A DNA stretch of 64,000 nt from an uncultured Cuneatibacter sp. (GTDB lineage Bacteria; Bacillota; Clostridia; Lachnospirales; Lachnospiraceae), in contig CAKQHB010000006.1 in the NCBI GenBank assembly GCA_934234215.1, positions 51,997-115,996 on the forward strand, in the 5' to 3' direction. Shown here in pieces: positions 1 through 8,420 of the stretch; positions within the stretch are counted from its first letter, which is position 1; each line of letters starts with the position of its first letter. The notes beneath the pieces are model-generated. The model made no database searches, was not told where the DNA came from, and saw nothing but the letters and a program-made list of their open reading frames with translations. The position numbers were made by a program, and so were the translations under genes.

Positions 1-764
1 CGTTGTTTTTACGGACGAATCGAGGCATGAAGCTGACACCGGAGGGTGAGCGGTTATATCACCATATCAAGATTGCCTGCGAGCACATTGAGATGGGTGA
101 GACGGAGCTCAATGCCAGCAAAAATCTGGAGTCTGGAAGTATTTATATCGCTGTCAGTGAGGTAGCGCTGCGGTGCCTGCTGCTTCCAATACTGAAAGAA
201 TATCGAAAATTACACCCCGGCATTCAGATCCGTGTTGGTAATGATTCCACACCTCAGGCAATCACAGAGCTGCGAAATGGTACAGCGGATATTGCCTTCG
301 TGACGACACCGATCACGACTCATCCGAATACGGTCGTGGAGACGGTTGTTCGGTCAGTGCGGGAAGTCGCAGTATGTGCACCATCTTTTAAAAATTTGTT
401 GAATCGCCCAGTTTCGTTCAGTGAATTAGGGGATCATCCGATCATTTCACTGCGGGAGGGGACAACGACCCGTTTATTTTACTCGCAGGTATTTGCCAAC
501 TACGGCGTGCCGCTGCGTCCGGCAGTGGAAGCGGTGACATCGGATCAGATCCTGCCTCTGGTGGAAGCAGATCTGGGTATCGGATTTGTGCCGGAGGAAT
601 TCCTGGACAGAGGATATCAGGTGGAAGTGATCGATCTTTTGGAAGAAATTCCCCAGAGAGACATCGTGATGATCAAGAAAAAGGGACAATCTCTCAGCAT
701 TGCGGCAAAGGAATTGGAAAGAATGGTACTTCAATCTTTTCATTTTCCGAAGGGTGTATTATAA
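1..764 (+). CDS. LysR-family transcriptional regulator, 5'-truncated
   Basis: The frame is open from the first base and ends at 764. The first visible residues (LRTNRGMKLTPEGE) are the wing and end of a LysR HTH domain, so about 50 N-terminal residues lie outside the window. The remaining ~200 residues form the periplasmic-binding-like effector domain typical of the family (GSIYIAVSE, then ADIAFVTTP, then a late VEADLGIGFVPEE). LysR proteins usually act on adjacent genes, so the YfcC-type carrier 70 bp downstream on the same strand is a reasonable target. The effector is unknown. Confidence 0.9.
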   Translation, partial: LFLRTNRGMKLTPEGERLYHHIKIACEHIEMGETELNASKNLESGSIYIAVSEVALRCLLLPILKEYRKLHPGIQIRVGNDSTPQAITELRNGTADIAFVTTPITTHPNTVVETVVRSVREVAVCAPSFKNLLNRPVSFSELGDHPIISLREGTTTRLFYSQVFANYGVPLRPAVEAVTSDQILPLVEADLGIGFVPEEFLDRGYQVEVIDLLEEIPQRDIVMIKKKGQSLSIAAKELERMVLQSFHFPKGVL

Positions 765-833
765 TTAGGAACATCTGCTGTAGCCTGAGGGGAAAACGGT
801 TGCAGCAAACATAGAAAATACGAGGAAAATTAT

Positions 834-2231
834 ATGGAAAACCAAGAAATAACGGCGAAAAAGCCAATCAACCCAATGATTATTTTGGCGGCAATCCTTG
901 TGATCGCGGCGATCGCAACGTACATTGTTCCGGCGGGATCATTTGACCGAATTCCAAACGAAGCGACAGGCTATGATGTGATCGATGTCAATTCCTTTCA
1001 CTACATTGAGTCAAATCCGGTCGGAGTGTTCGATGTCTTCAAGTCTTTTACGCTGGGATTGCAGCAGGCAGCGTACGTCATCTTCTTTTTGATGATCATC
1101 GGCGGCACGTTTCAGATTGTAGAAGCAACAGGAGCGCTGAAGGCAGGTCTGTCGAATCTTGTCATCAAGATGAAAGGCAGAGAGCTGCTGCTGATTCCGG
1201 TGTGTGTGTTTGTATTTGGACTGGTATCCGCAACGGCAGCGTGCTGTGAAGAATATCTGGCATTTTTGCCGCTGATGTATGTCGTGTGTGTGGCAGCGGG
1301 ATTCGACTCGCTGACGGCAGTTTCTGTACTGTTTTGTTCCTCTGCCATTGGCTATGCCAGCGGTATGACAAATGCATTTACAGTTGGTGTTGCACAGAGT
1401 ATCGCAGGATTGCAGCTGTTTTCAGGACTGCCGATGCGTATTGCTGTGTATGTGGTGCTGGCAACCGCAACCTCCATCTTTTTGATGCTGCATGTCCGCA
1501 AAATCCGCAAGCATCCGGAAAAAAATACAATGGCGGAAGTGGACCATTTGTACGCAGAAAAGCTGAATCTGGATGAGATCCAGAAAATGACCGTCAGACA
1601 GAAGCTGGTGCTGATCGTTTTTGCACTGGGCTTTGTGACGGTTGCATTTTGTGTCATCAAGCTGGGATTTTATATTGATGAAATGTCTGCAATTTTTTTG
1701 ATCGTGGCAATTCTGATCGGTATCATCGCAAAAATGAATATCAACGACTTTGCAGATCAGTTTGTGGAAGGCTGCAAGGGATTGCTGTGGGCAGGACTTA
1801 TCATCGGTATGTGTAATTCTGTCACACTGATCATGACAGACGCACATATCCTGGATACGCTCATTCATGCAATGGGCAATGTATTGCAGGGATTATCCGC
1901 AAAAGTAAGCGCCTGCGGTATGTTCGTGCTGCAGGATCTCCTGAACTTCCTCGTGCCGTCCGGGTCCGGACAGGCAGCGATCACGATGCCGTTCATGGCG
2001 CCGCTGTCGGACCTGCTTGGCATTTCGAGACAGACCTCTGTGCTGGCATTCCAGTTCGGAGATGCGTTCACAAATGTTATTACGCCGACCAGTGGAGAAT
2101 TGATGGCAGCGCTGGCAATCTGCCATATTCCGTATAAAAAGTGGTTTAAATTCCTGGCGCCGCTGTGGGGAATCTGGGCGGTGATCGCGTGCGGATTTTT
2201 AATTTTCGCGGTTAGTATCGGATATGTATAA
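834..2231 (+). CDS. YfcC/DcuC-like inner-membrane carrier
   Basis: A 465-residue polytopic membrane protein with about twelve hydrophobic stretches. It starts with a short cytoplasmic tail, TM1 near residues 15-34 and the conserved YIVPAGSF segment seen in YfcC/anaerobic C4-dicarboxylate-carrier relatives. A late PSGSGQAAITMPFMAPL stretch matches the conserved substrate-region hairpin of this ion-transporter superfamily. The ATG at 834 has a GAGGA site about 8 nt upstream. Family members are often annotated as basic amino acid or C4-dicarboxylate carriers. The PepD dipeptidase that follows favours an amino acid or peptide-derived substrate, but that is inference. Confidence 0.85.
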   Translation: MENQEITAKKPINPMIILAAILVIAAIATYIVPAGSFDRIPNEATGYDVIDVNSFHYIESNPVGVFDVFKSFTLGLQQAAYVIFFLMIIGGTFQIVEATGALKAGLSNLVIKMKGRELLLIPVCVFVFGLVSATAACCEEYLAFLPLMYVVCVAAGFDSLTAVSVLFCSSAIGYASGMTNAFTVGVAQSIAGLQLFSGLPMRIAVYVVLATATSIFLMLHVRKIRKHPEKNTMAEVDHLYAEKLNLDEIQKMTVRQKLVLIVFALGFVTVAFCVIKLGFYIDEMSAIFLIVAILIGIIAKMNINDFADQFVEGCKGLLWAGLIIGMCNSVTLIMTDAHILDTLIHAMGNVLQGLSAKVSACGMFVLQDLLNFLVPSGSGQAAITMPFMAPLSDLLGISRQTSVLAFQFGDAFTNVITPTSGELMAALAICHIPYKKWFKFLAPLWGIWAVIACGFLIFAVSIGYV

Positions 2232-2281
2232 TGTTCTGCATAACATGTGCATTTCCTACACTTCCCAGTTGCTTTAATTGC

Positions 2282-2322
2282 CGCAGTTTGAATGAAATGC
2301 TCGCAATAACATTCAAACCGCT
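2282..2322 (+). promoter_or_regulatory. Imperfect inverted repeat between yfcC-like gene and pepD
   Basis: Arms GCAGTTTGAATG and CATTCAAACCGC pair over 12 bp with one mismatch around a 15-17 nt loop. There is no T-run, so it is not a normal intrinsic terminator. It could be an mRNA processing or stabilising hairpin, or an operator upstream of pepD. Confidence 0.35.
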
Positions 2323-2363
2323 GGCAGCGCAATACGACATAGATTCATAGAAATGGAGTTGTT

Positions 2364-3887
2364 ATGTTTCACAATGATCAGACGGAGGCGCCGCTGTTTT
2401 ATTTTTCACAGTTGGCGGAGATTCCACGGGATTCTGGCAAAGAGAAGGCGGTCAGTGATTTTTTGCTGAATTGGGCGCGGGAGCGAGGGCTGGATGCGTA
2501 TCAGGATGCGGTGTGGAATTTGATTATTAAGAAGCCGGGTTCTGCGGGCAGAGAGTCGGAGGAGCCGGTGATTTTGCAGGCGCATCTGGACATGGTGTGC
2601 GAGAAGGATTCGACGAGCACGCATAATTTTGAGACGGATCCGATTCCGCTTCGGATGGAAGGGGATTGGCTGACGTCGGCCGCCGGGACGACGCTTGGCT
2701 CAGATGACGGCATCGGTGTGGCATATATTATGGCGGTGCTGGCAGATGAAACGCTGTCGCATCCGCCGATTGAAGCGTTGCTGACGGTGCAGGAGGAATC
2801 CACATTTGCGGGTGCCGCCAATGTGGATTGGAGTCGGCTTTTGGGGAAAAGGCTCATCAATCTGGATCAGTCTGTGGAAAACGAGGTGCTGTGCGGTGCC
2901 TGCGGCGGAACGGGCATGCAGATGCGAGTGCCGCTTGTGCAGGAGCCGATTCCAGCCGGTTTTCAGACGATGAAAGTGACAATCTCCGGTCTGGAAGGCG
3001 GTCATTCCGGTGAGGATATTCACCGGGGGCGCGGCAGTGCGATTGCGCTGTTGGCGCGAGGATTGCAGAGCTGCAAAGAAAATTTACATGGATTGCGGAT
3101 CGTGGAGTTCACCGGCGGAACATCGAGACTGGCAATTTCGAGAGAAGCCGGCACGGTGTTTGCGATTGCGGAAACAGATGTAGAAGCCTGCGAACAACTG
3201 TGGAGCGAGCTGGAGCAGCAGTGGAAAAAAGAATACGAAACGACTGCAAAGTGGCTGCATGTACAAGTACAGACAGGTACAAAGGAGTCGGATTGCTGTG
3301 AGGCAGAAAAGTGGAATTACGTAGAAGCTGTGACTGGCGAAGTAAGCAGAGTCGGTGATGCAGAAATTTGCTACACGACGGAGTCCAGTGAGAAGGTTCT
3401 GGCGGCGCTGACTTTATTCCCGGATGGAATCCAGCAGATGAATGGAACATTTCCGGGAACGGTGGAAAGCTCCAACAATCTGGGCATTGTGCGGACAGAA
3501 GAGACGGAGCTGGTATTGACAGCGGAAGCGCGTGGCGCGTATGCCTCCACCATCGAAGCAATTCGACAGAAGGTACTGTGTCTGGCAGATTTGCTCGGCG
3601 GAACGTGCGAGTTTTTTGCAGCATATGTGCCGTGGGAATATCGGAGCGATTCGCCCTTGCGGAGGCTGGCGATGGGCACCTATCGGGAAGCATTTCGAAC
3701 GGAATTGAAGCCGGTCGTGGTGCATGCGGGCATTGAATGTGGATTCTTCCTGCAGGCGAAGCCGGAGTTGGATGCCATTTCTATTGGACCGACAGCGCAG
3801 TATTTTCATTCTCCGAAGGAGCGTCTGCAGGTATCGTCTACCCTGCGGGAATGGATGTTTTTGAAGGAATTGTTAGAGCGGATATAG
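2364..3887 (+). CDS. pepD: Aminoacyl-histidine dipeptidase (M20 family, PepD)
   Basis: A 507-residue cytosolic zinc dipeptidase of the M20/PepD (carnosinase-like) type. Expected metal and catalytic positions are visible: H74 in QAHLDMVCEK, D114/D115 in TLGSDDGIG, the EE pair at 144-145, D168 in LINLDQS and H482 in the C-terminal FHSPKE motif. The ordinary LDSE(E) motif reads LDQS here, keeping the Asp ligand but losing the following Glu. It lies 132 bp after the YfcC-like carrier in the same direction, which fits uptake of peptides or amino acids followed by hydrolysis. It converges on sfsA with only 2 bp between stop codons. Confidence 0.93.
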   Translation: MFHNDQTEAPLFYFSQLAEIPRDSGKEKAVSDFLLNWARERGLDAYQDAVWNLIIKKPGSAGRESEEPVILQAHLDMVCEKDSTSTHNFETDPIPLRMEGDWLTSAAGTTLGSDDGIGVAYIMAVLADETLSHPPIEALLTVQEESTFAGAANVDWSRLLGKRLINLDQSVENEVLCGACGGTGMQMRVPLVQEPIPAGFQTMKVTISGLEGGHSGEDIHRGRGSAIALLARGLQSCKENLHGLRIVEFTGGTSRLAISREAGTVFAIAETDVEACEQLWSELEQQWKKEYETTAKWLHVQVQTGTKESDCCEAEKWNYVEAVTGEVSRVGDAEICYTTESSEKVLAALTLFPDGIQQMNGTFPGTVESSNNLGIVRTEETELVLTAEARGAYASTIEAIRQKVLCLADLLGGTCEFFAAYVPWEYRSDSPLRRLAMGTYREAFRTELKPVVVHAGIECGFFLQAKPELDAISIGPTAQYFHSPKERLQVSSTLREWMFLKELLERI

Positions 3888-3889
3888 TG

Positions 3890-4558
3890 TTAAAATGCGG
3901 GGGTATCCGTTGAAATCGAGAGTGTGTCGCGGCCAATAGAGCAGGGCAGAAACAGGATCTTCACACCAGCTTTTACAGCATCGTTCCATGCAGCGCCAAA
4001 TTCCGGCTGGGTGGAAATATTCGCGCGAACCTCGGTAATGCCGGGCATTTGGATGACAAAGGCGACTGCGCACTGATAACCGGCAGACTGCGCCTGTGTC
4101 AGCTCGCGCAAATGCTTCACACCGCGAATGGTGGGCGCATCGGGAAAATAGCCAATGCCATCCACTTCCAGTGTGCAGCCTTTGACTTCTAACAAATATT
4201 TTTGATCGCCGCGTTCCATATAAAAGTCAACGCGGGAATTTCCGTAAGTATATTCTGGCTTGAGGAGATCAAAATGCTGTGTCTCCAGCCATTCTTTTAC
4301 GACATAATTTGGAGCCTGACTGTCGATATTGACCCAGCCAAGCCCTTCTTTCAAGACAGCGACAAGATCATACAGCGTCTTGCGATTCGGATTGTCGGAT
4401 CGTTCGAGACGAACCAAAGCACCGGGCAGCAGCAATTCTTTGCAGCGTCCGGTGTTTTTGACATGCACGGTATGTGTAACGCCATCGATTTGAACGTGTG
4501 CAACAAAACGATTCGGGCGGTCGAGAAACCGCCCTTCGGTGATATTCTGATAGTTCAT
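3890..4558 (-). CDS. sfsA: DNA/RNA nuclease SfsA homologue
   Basis: A 222-residue protein matching SfsA along its full length. It has an N-terminal OB-like region (RFLDRPNRFVAHV, then HVKNTGRCKELLLPG) and a C-terminal PD-(D/E)XK-like fold with SRVDFYM followed by EVKGCTLE. SfsA was first named for sugar-fermentation stimulation in E. coli; the family is now usually described as a DNA-binding nuclease. It is followed 3 bp away by the ketopantoate-reductase-like gene on the same strand, so the two are probably co-transcribed. Confidence 0.92.
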   Translation of the reverse strand: MNYQNITEGRFLDRPNRFVAHVQIDGVTHTVHVKNTGRCKELLLPGALVRLERSDNPNRKTLYDLVAVLKEGLGWVNIDSQAPNYVVKEWLETQHFDLLKPEYTYGNSRVDFYMERGDQKYLLEVKGCTLEVDGIGYFPDAPTIRGVKHLRELTQAQSAGYQCAVAFVIQMPGITEVRANISTQPEFGAAWNDAVKAGVKILFLPCSIGRDTLSISTDTPAF

Positions 4559-4561
4559 AGG

Positions 4562-5521
4562 TTACTTCGCAAATGTGATGGACGCATTTTTGTCTTCGTA
4601 ATCAAACCGTCCATCATTTTTCTCCTCCAAGGCTTTGATCATATGGTAGGTAAATTCGTTGTACGGCGTGGGGATGCCCAGCTCTTTGCCCATGCGCATC
4701 AATGCGCCGGAGAACATGTCGATCTCCGTGTGGCGACCAGCATCGAGATCCTGCAGCGTGGAATAGCGGGCAGTGGGCGGTACGGCGCAGCCATGTCCAG
4801 ACTCGGCATCTGCTTTGTTCAGATCAATGCCTTTTGCAGCGGCAATGGCTTCCAGTTCTGCGCGAAGTCCTTCGCGAATGGCGGCCATATGTGTGCTGTC
4901 CTGATAGCAGCCGACACCAGCACCGAGGATTGCCTGAGGCAGATTGTTGCATACATTCAGACGGAACTTGCTCCAGATTTCCTCGCGAATAAATTCGGTG
5001 CAGCGATAGTGCAAACCAGTGCTATCAAAAAGAGCACGGATTGCCTGCACACGCTCACTGTCAAATGGAGCGGAAAGTTCACCAAAGATCATGCCAATCG
5101 TGGATTCCGGATTGAAGCGGCAGCCGTCTGCTGTGCGGCGGGAAGCCACTTTGATAAGAGAATGAAGAACATGCTCGGAACCGACTGCATCGGAAATCAG
5201 GTCTTCACTGTCCACGCCGTTCATGAGACTCATGACGGTCGTGTGCGGTCCGACAACGGCGCGAATCGTGTCCATTGCGCCAGCGAGAGAACCGTATTTT
5301 AATGCAACGATGAGCAGGTCCACATCGTGAGCTTCTTGCGGTGACCAGACAGCCGGATGATAAACAGTATCGTTAATGGTGCAGCCATGCTGCTGCAAAC
5401 GTGCGGCACGATCGCCTTCCGCAACGACACCGAAGCGGATATCATTTCGCTGGGACAGTCCCCAGATGAGGTAGGAGCCGACAGCACCGGCACCGAGAAG
5501 AGCAACGGATTTTATTTGCAT
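4562..5521 (-). CDS. Ketopantoate reductase family protein (PanE/ApbA)
   Basis: About 319 residues with an N-terminal Rossmann motif (ALLGAGAVGS) and the ApbA C-terminal helical domain (REEIWSKFRLNVCNNLPQAI is the hallmark stretch). The family reduces 2-dehydropantoate to pantoate with NADPH, but many paralogues act on other 2-oxo acids and no panBC genes lie nearby. I place the start at the ATG at 5521, which has a GGAG site 7 nt upstream. The longer TTG reading at 5533 has none. It probably forms an operon with sfsA. Confidence 0.88.
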   Translation of the reverse strand: MQIKSVALLGAGAVGSYLIWGLSQRNDIRFGVVAEGDRAARLQQHGCTINDTVYHPAVWSPQEAHDVDLLIVALKYGSLAGAMDTIRAVVGPHTTVMSLMNGVDSEDLISDAVGSEHVLHSLIKVASRRTADGCRFNPESTIGMIFGELSAPFDSERVQAIRALFDSTGLHYRCTEFIREEIWSKFRLNVCNNLPQAILGAGVGCYQDSTHMAAIREGLRAELEAIAAAKGIDLNKADAESGHGCAVPPTARYSTLQDLDAGRHTEIDMFSGALMRMGKELGIPTPYNEFTYHMIKALEEKNDGRFDYEDKNASITFAK

Positions 5522-5533
5522 GAGATACTCCAA

Positions 5534-5887
5534 TCTACGAAACAGAAAAATAGCGCAGTTTCGTGCGTAAGAAAGAATAAAAGTTAAAAAAGAATAGCAA
5601 CAGTATAACTATAGCATAACTGGAACCGAATGTGTCTGCAAAAATATTTTGTTCGCGGTGCAATGGACAGCGCGGTAAAATAATGCTTGACGAAAGAGGG
5701 CATCGGCAGAATAATAAGAAAAGATAGCAGAGGAGGGTCATAGTGTGAAAAAGCCACTGATGCGCTTTTTTTCACCCATCCAGTTTGTGCCGGAGCGTCA
5801 CAAACATGGTGTTTATGGCAGACAGAAACTCGTATGCACGACTTTCTGTCGCCCCGTCGCGCAAGGCGCTCCGGAATGGAGATTACT
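5534..5887. other. Intergenic region with possible leader ORF and inverted repeat
   Basis: 354 bp between divergent genes. The left half is AT-rich and probably holds the promoters, but I see no consensus pair I would defend. AGGAGG at 5731-5736 precedes a GTG at 5745 that opens a 55-codon frame ending at 5912, overlapping the hydrolase start out of frame. It has no recognisable homology. At 5821-5850 the arms GACAGAAA...TTTCTGTC form a 12-bp inverted repeat with one mismatch, which could be an operator or an attenuator hairpin. Confidence 0.4.
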
Positions 5888-6997
5888 ATGGACTTTCAGT
5901 ATGAGACATTAGAAAAGAATTTTGATGCGCTGTTTTCGCGCACCGGCAGAACACTGCGGATGCAGACGCAGTCCCCGGAGGTATTTGCCGCGTGGCAGCA
6001 GGAGGCTTTTCAGAAGCTAAAAGAGCTGTTGGCAGATGAGGTATTTGTGCGGACACCGATGGATCCGGTGCTGCTCTCAGAACGGGATTGCGGCGCGTAT
6101 GTGGAGAAAATTTACCGTCTGACGACGGAACCGGAGACTTATATGCCGACGGCAGTATTGGAGCCGAAACAGCCCGCAGAGGGCGCAGGAACGGTATTAT
6201 TTTTGCCTGCACATGGCGCAGGTATGCTGTCTTATCTGGAGCACCCGGATTATCCGCAGCTGATCGCAGGATCGCACCAGAGCCGCATCGAGGCGTGGAA
6301 AGCTGGCGGGGAGACACCGAAGACCGGCAGTCTCGTGCGACAGCTGGCAGAGGCGGGCATCCGCGTTGTAATTCCGGAGCCGCGGGGCATCGGCTTGCGC
6401 AGAGAGAAACGCAATCAGGGCTGGAGCGCAGATGTGGCATTCACATGCAGTCACAATGAGCAGGGTCGTGTGGCAATCGCAATGGGAACAAGCATCGCGG
6501 CGATGAATGCGTATGATTTTTCGGTGGCATTGGAGTTCGCAAAGAAAGACATGCACGAAGGAGAAAAACTGATTGCAGGAGGACATTCCGGCGGCGGTAT
6601 GATGGCGCTGTATCTGGCGGCACTGCACCCGGAAATCGATGCCTGCTTTACAAGCGGCTATTTTTACGGTGTAAAAGAATCGCTGTTGAACATGCCGGAA
6701 AACTGCACCTGCAACTATGTGCCGGGACTGTGGCGCTGGTTTGATATGTGCGATGTAGCAGCAATCTGTGCGCCGCACCCGATTTTTATCGAGAGCGGCA
6801 AGGTGGATCATCTGAATGGCGCATCCGGTCTGGGCAATGTCACACCGCAGGTGGAACAGCTGCGGGAAGCATACGCCTGTGAGGGCGCAGCGGAGCAGGT
6901 GACACACCATATTTATTCCGGAGGACATGGCGCGGGATTGACGGATCTGGCGTGCCTGGAGTGGGTGAAAGCATTATTTGGAATGAAAAATAAATAA
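5888..6997 (+). CDS. Alpha/beta hydrolase (esterase-like)
   Basis: A 369-residue cytosolic protein with an alpha/beta-hydrolase core. The nucleophile elbow GGHSGGG puts the catalytic serine at residue 234. The oxyanion region is VLFLPAHGAG, a candidate acid lies in ESGKVDHLNG, and the late GGHGAG supplies the probable His. It resembles the large dienelactone-hydrolase/acetyl-xylan-esterase-like families, but the substrate cannot be read from sequence. The ATG at 5888 is chosen because GGAG lies about 7 nt upstream; a frame 18 codons longer has no ribosome site. Its 3' end overlaps the convergent gtrA-like gene by 24 bp. Confidence 0.85.
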   Translation: MDFQYETLEKNFDALFSRTGRTLRMQTQSPEVFAAWQQEAFQKLKELLADEVFVRTPMDPVLLSERDCGAYVEKIYRLTTEPETYMPTAVLEPKQPAEGAGTVLFLPAHGAGMLSYLEHPDYPQLIAGSHQSRIEAWKAGGETPKTGSLVRQLAEAGIRVVIPEPRGIGLRREKRNQGWSADVAFTCSHNEQGRVAIAMGTSIAAMNAYDFSVALEFAKKDMHEGEKLIAGGHSGGGMMALYLAALHPEIDACFTSGYFYGVKESLLNMPENCTCNYVPGLWRWFDMCDVAAICAPHPIFIESGKVDHLNGASGLGNVTPQVEQLREAYACEGAAEQVTHHIYSGGHGAGLTDLACLEWVKALFGMKNK

Positions 6998-7438
6998 TTT
7001 GCTGATGACGTAATTCAATACGATCACAACGACCTGTGCAACGACTTTCACCGGGATTTCCGGAAATTGCAGCCAGGTGATAAAGATGCCAAGAAGGAGT
7101 TCTTCGATGAGCAGTGTCACGATTCTTCCGGAGAAGAAGGACGCAAGCTGCTGGAAGAACTCTTTTTTGGTTGCAGTCGGAGCCTGAAAGACCCAGATGC
7201 GGTTTGTGTAAAAAGCGAACAGTACCGTGAGGATCCAGGAAATGACATTGCCGAGGAGCGGATCGAGATGAAATACATTTGACAGCAGTGCAAAGACCGC
7301 GATGTTCAGGACGAATGCCAGTCCGCCAAAAAACAGGTATAACAGTGCCTCTTTCTGTTTCCGGTAAAGGGGCTGGAATACACGCAGCCCCGGCAGTTCC
7401 ATGATACGGTCAAAAATATCTTTCTTTTGTTCAGTCAT
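6974..7438 (-). CDS. GtrA-family membrane protein
   Basis: A 154-residue protein with four transmembrane helices, including FGGLAFVLNIAVFALLS. This is the GtrA/DPMS_3 fold, which acts as flippase or anchor for undecaprenyl-phosphate-linked glucose in O-antigen and teichoic acid modification. The ATG at 7438 overlaps the stop of the upstream glycosyltransferase gene by 8 bp, so translation is probably coupled. The 3' end overlaps the convergent hydrolase gene by 24 bp. Confidence 0.9.
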   Translation of the reverse strand: MTEQKKDIFDRIMELPGLRVFQPLYRKQKEALLYLFFGGLAFVLNIAVFALLSNVFHLDPLLGNVISWILTVLFAFYTNRIWVFQAPTATKKEFFQQLASFFSGRIVTLLIEELLLGIFITWLQFPEIPVKVVAQVVVIVLNYVISKLFIFHSK

Positions 7439-8384
7439 GAAGCTCTTCTTCCTTTTCGTGAAGTTCATTGCGCATTGCATGGTACAGATTTAACTCAAAA
7501 TCCTGCCGGTTTTTCTGACCGATCGTATTCAAAATCAGACCGGAGAAAAAAGCCTGCAGTGCAGCAATCGCGGCAAAGCCACAGATGATGAGCGTTGGAA
7601 AATTCGGAACGAGTCCGGTGTGCACATAGGTCGTGAGCACAGGAATGAAAAATCCGCAGGCAAGCAGCATCAAAATTGCAGCAAAGAATCCAAAAAACGG
7701 CAGCGGACGGTAGTTGCGGAACAGCCGCAGTATGGTGCGCAATACTTTAAAACCATCGGAATAGGTGTTCAATTTGGACTCACTGCCATCCGGACGGTCG
7801 TGGTAATCAATGACAACGGTATCTAAAAACATGTTTTTGTCGATCGCATGAATACTCATCTCGGTCTCAATCTCAAAGCCGCGGGACAAGACTGGAAATG
7901 TCTTTACAAAGCGATAGGAAAAGGCACGATACCCGGTCATGATGTCCTGAATGTGGTTGTGGAACAAAAAGTTGATGGATTTACGCACAAGGTCATTGCC
8001 GAAATTGTGGAAAGGACGCTTGTTCTCTTCAAAATAAGTGGAAGACAGGCGATCGCCAATGACCATATCCACATGTTTTTGCAGGACGCGGTCTGCCATT
8101 TCGCGGGCAGAGGATGCGGGATAGGTGTCATCTCCATCTACCATGAGATAGCAGTGGGCATCGATTTCGGCGAACATACGGCGGATAACATTTCCCTTGC
8201 CCTGCTGATACTCGTAGCGAACGATAGCGCCGGCTTTTCGAGCAATGTCGTCTGTGTGATCGGTGGAATTGTTATCATAAACGTAGATCGTAGCTTCCGG
8301 CAGTTCCCGTCGAAAGTCCGTGACGACTTTTTCAATGGTGGGAGCTTCGTTGTAGCAGGGAATTAAAACAGCGATTTTATCCAT
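7431..8384 (-). CDS. GT2 family glycosyltransferase (GtrB/DPM1-like)
   Basis: A 317-residue protein. The N-terminal GT-A domain has the usual start (VLIPCYNEAPTIEKV), YDNNSTDHT and the metal-binding DGDDTYP. Two C-terminal transmembrane helices (FFAAILMLLACGFFIPVL and a second near residues 265-285) place it at the membrane. The fold transfers a sugar from a nucleotide to polyprenyl phosphate. With GtrA immediately downstream and a large polytopic protein upstream it makes a three-gene cassette for glycosylating a surface polymer. The ATG at 8384 has GAGG about 10 nt upstream. Confidence 0.92.
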   Translation of the reverse strand: MDKIAVLIPCYNEAPTIEKVVTDFRRELPEATIYVYDNNSTDHTDDIARKAGAIVRYEYQQGKGNVIRRMFAEIDAHCYLMVDGDDTYPASSAREMADRVLQKHVDMVIGDRLSSTYFEENKRPFHNFGNDLVRKSINFLFHNHIQDIMTGYRAFSYRFVKTFPVLSRGFEIETEMSIHAIDKNMFLDTVVIDYHDRPDGSESKLNTYSDGFKVLRTILRLFRNYRPLPFFGFFAAILMLLACGFFIPVLTTYVHTGLVPNFPTLIICGFAAIAALQAFFSGLILNTIGQKNRQDFELNLYHAMRNELHEKEEELHD

Positions 8385-8420
8385 AAAGAGTACCTCTTTT
8401 CTGCAGTTCTTAAAATTATT

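Noticed and set aside
1422..1868. Long frames antisense to the YfcC-like gene and many similar shadows elsewhere
   Set aside because: They lie opposite clear genes, with Cys/His-rich or Arg/Ser-rich translations and no ribosome sites.
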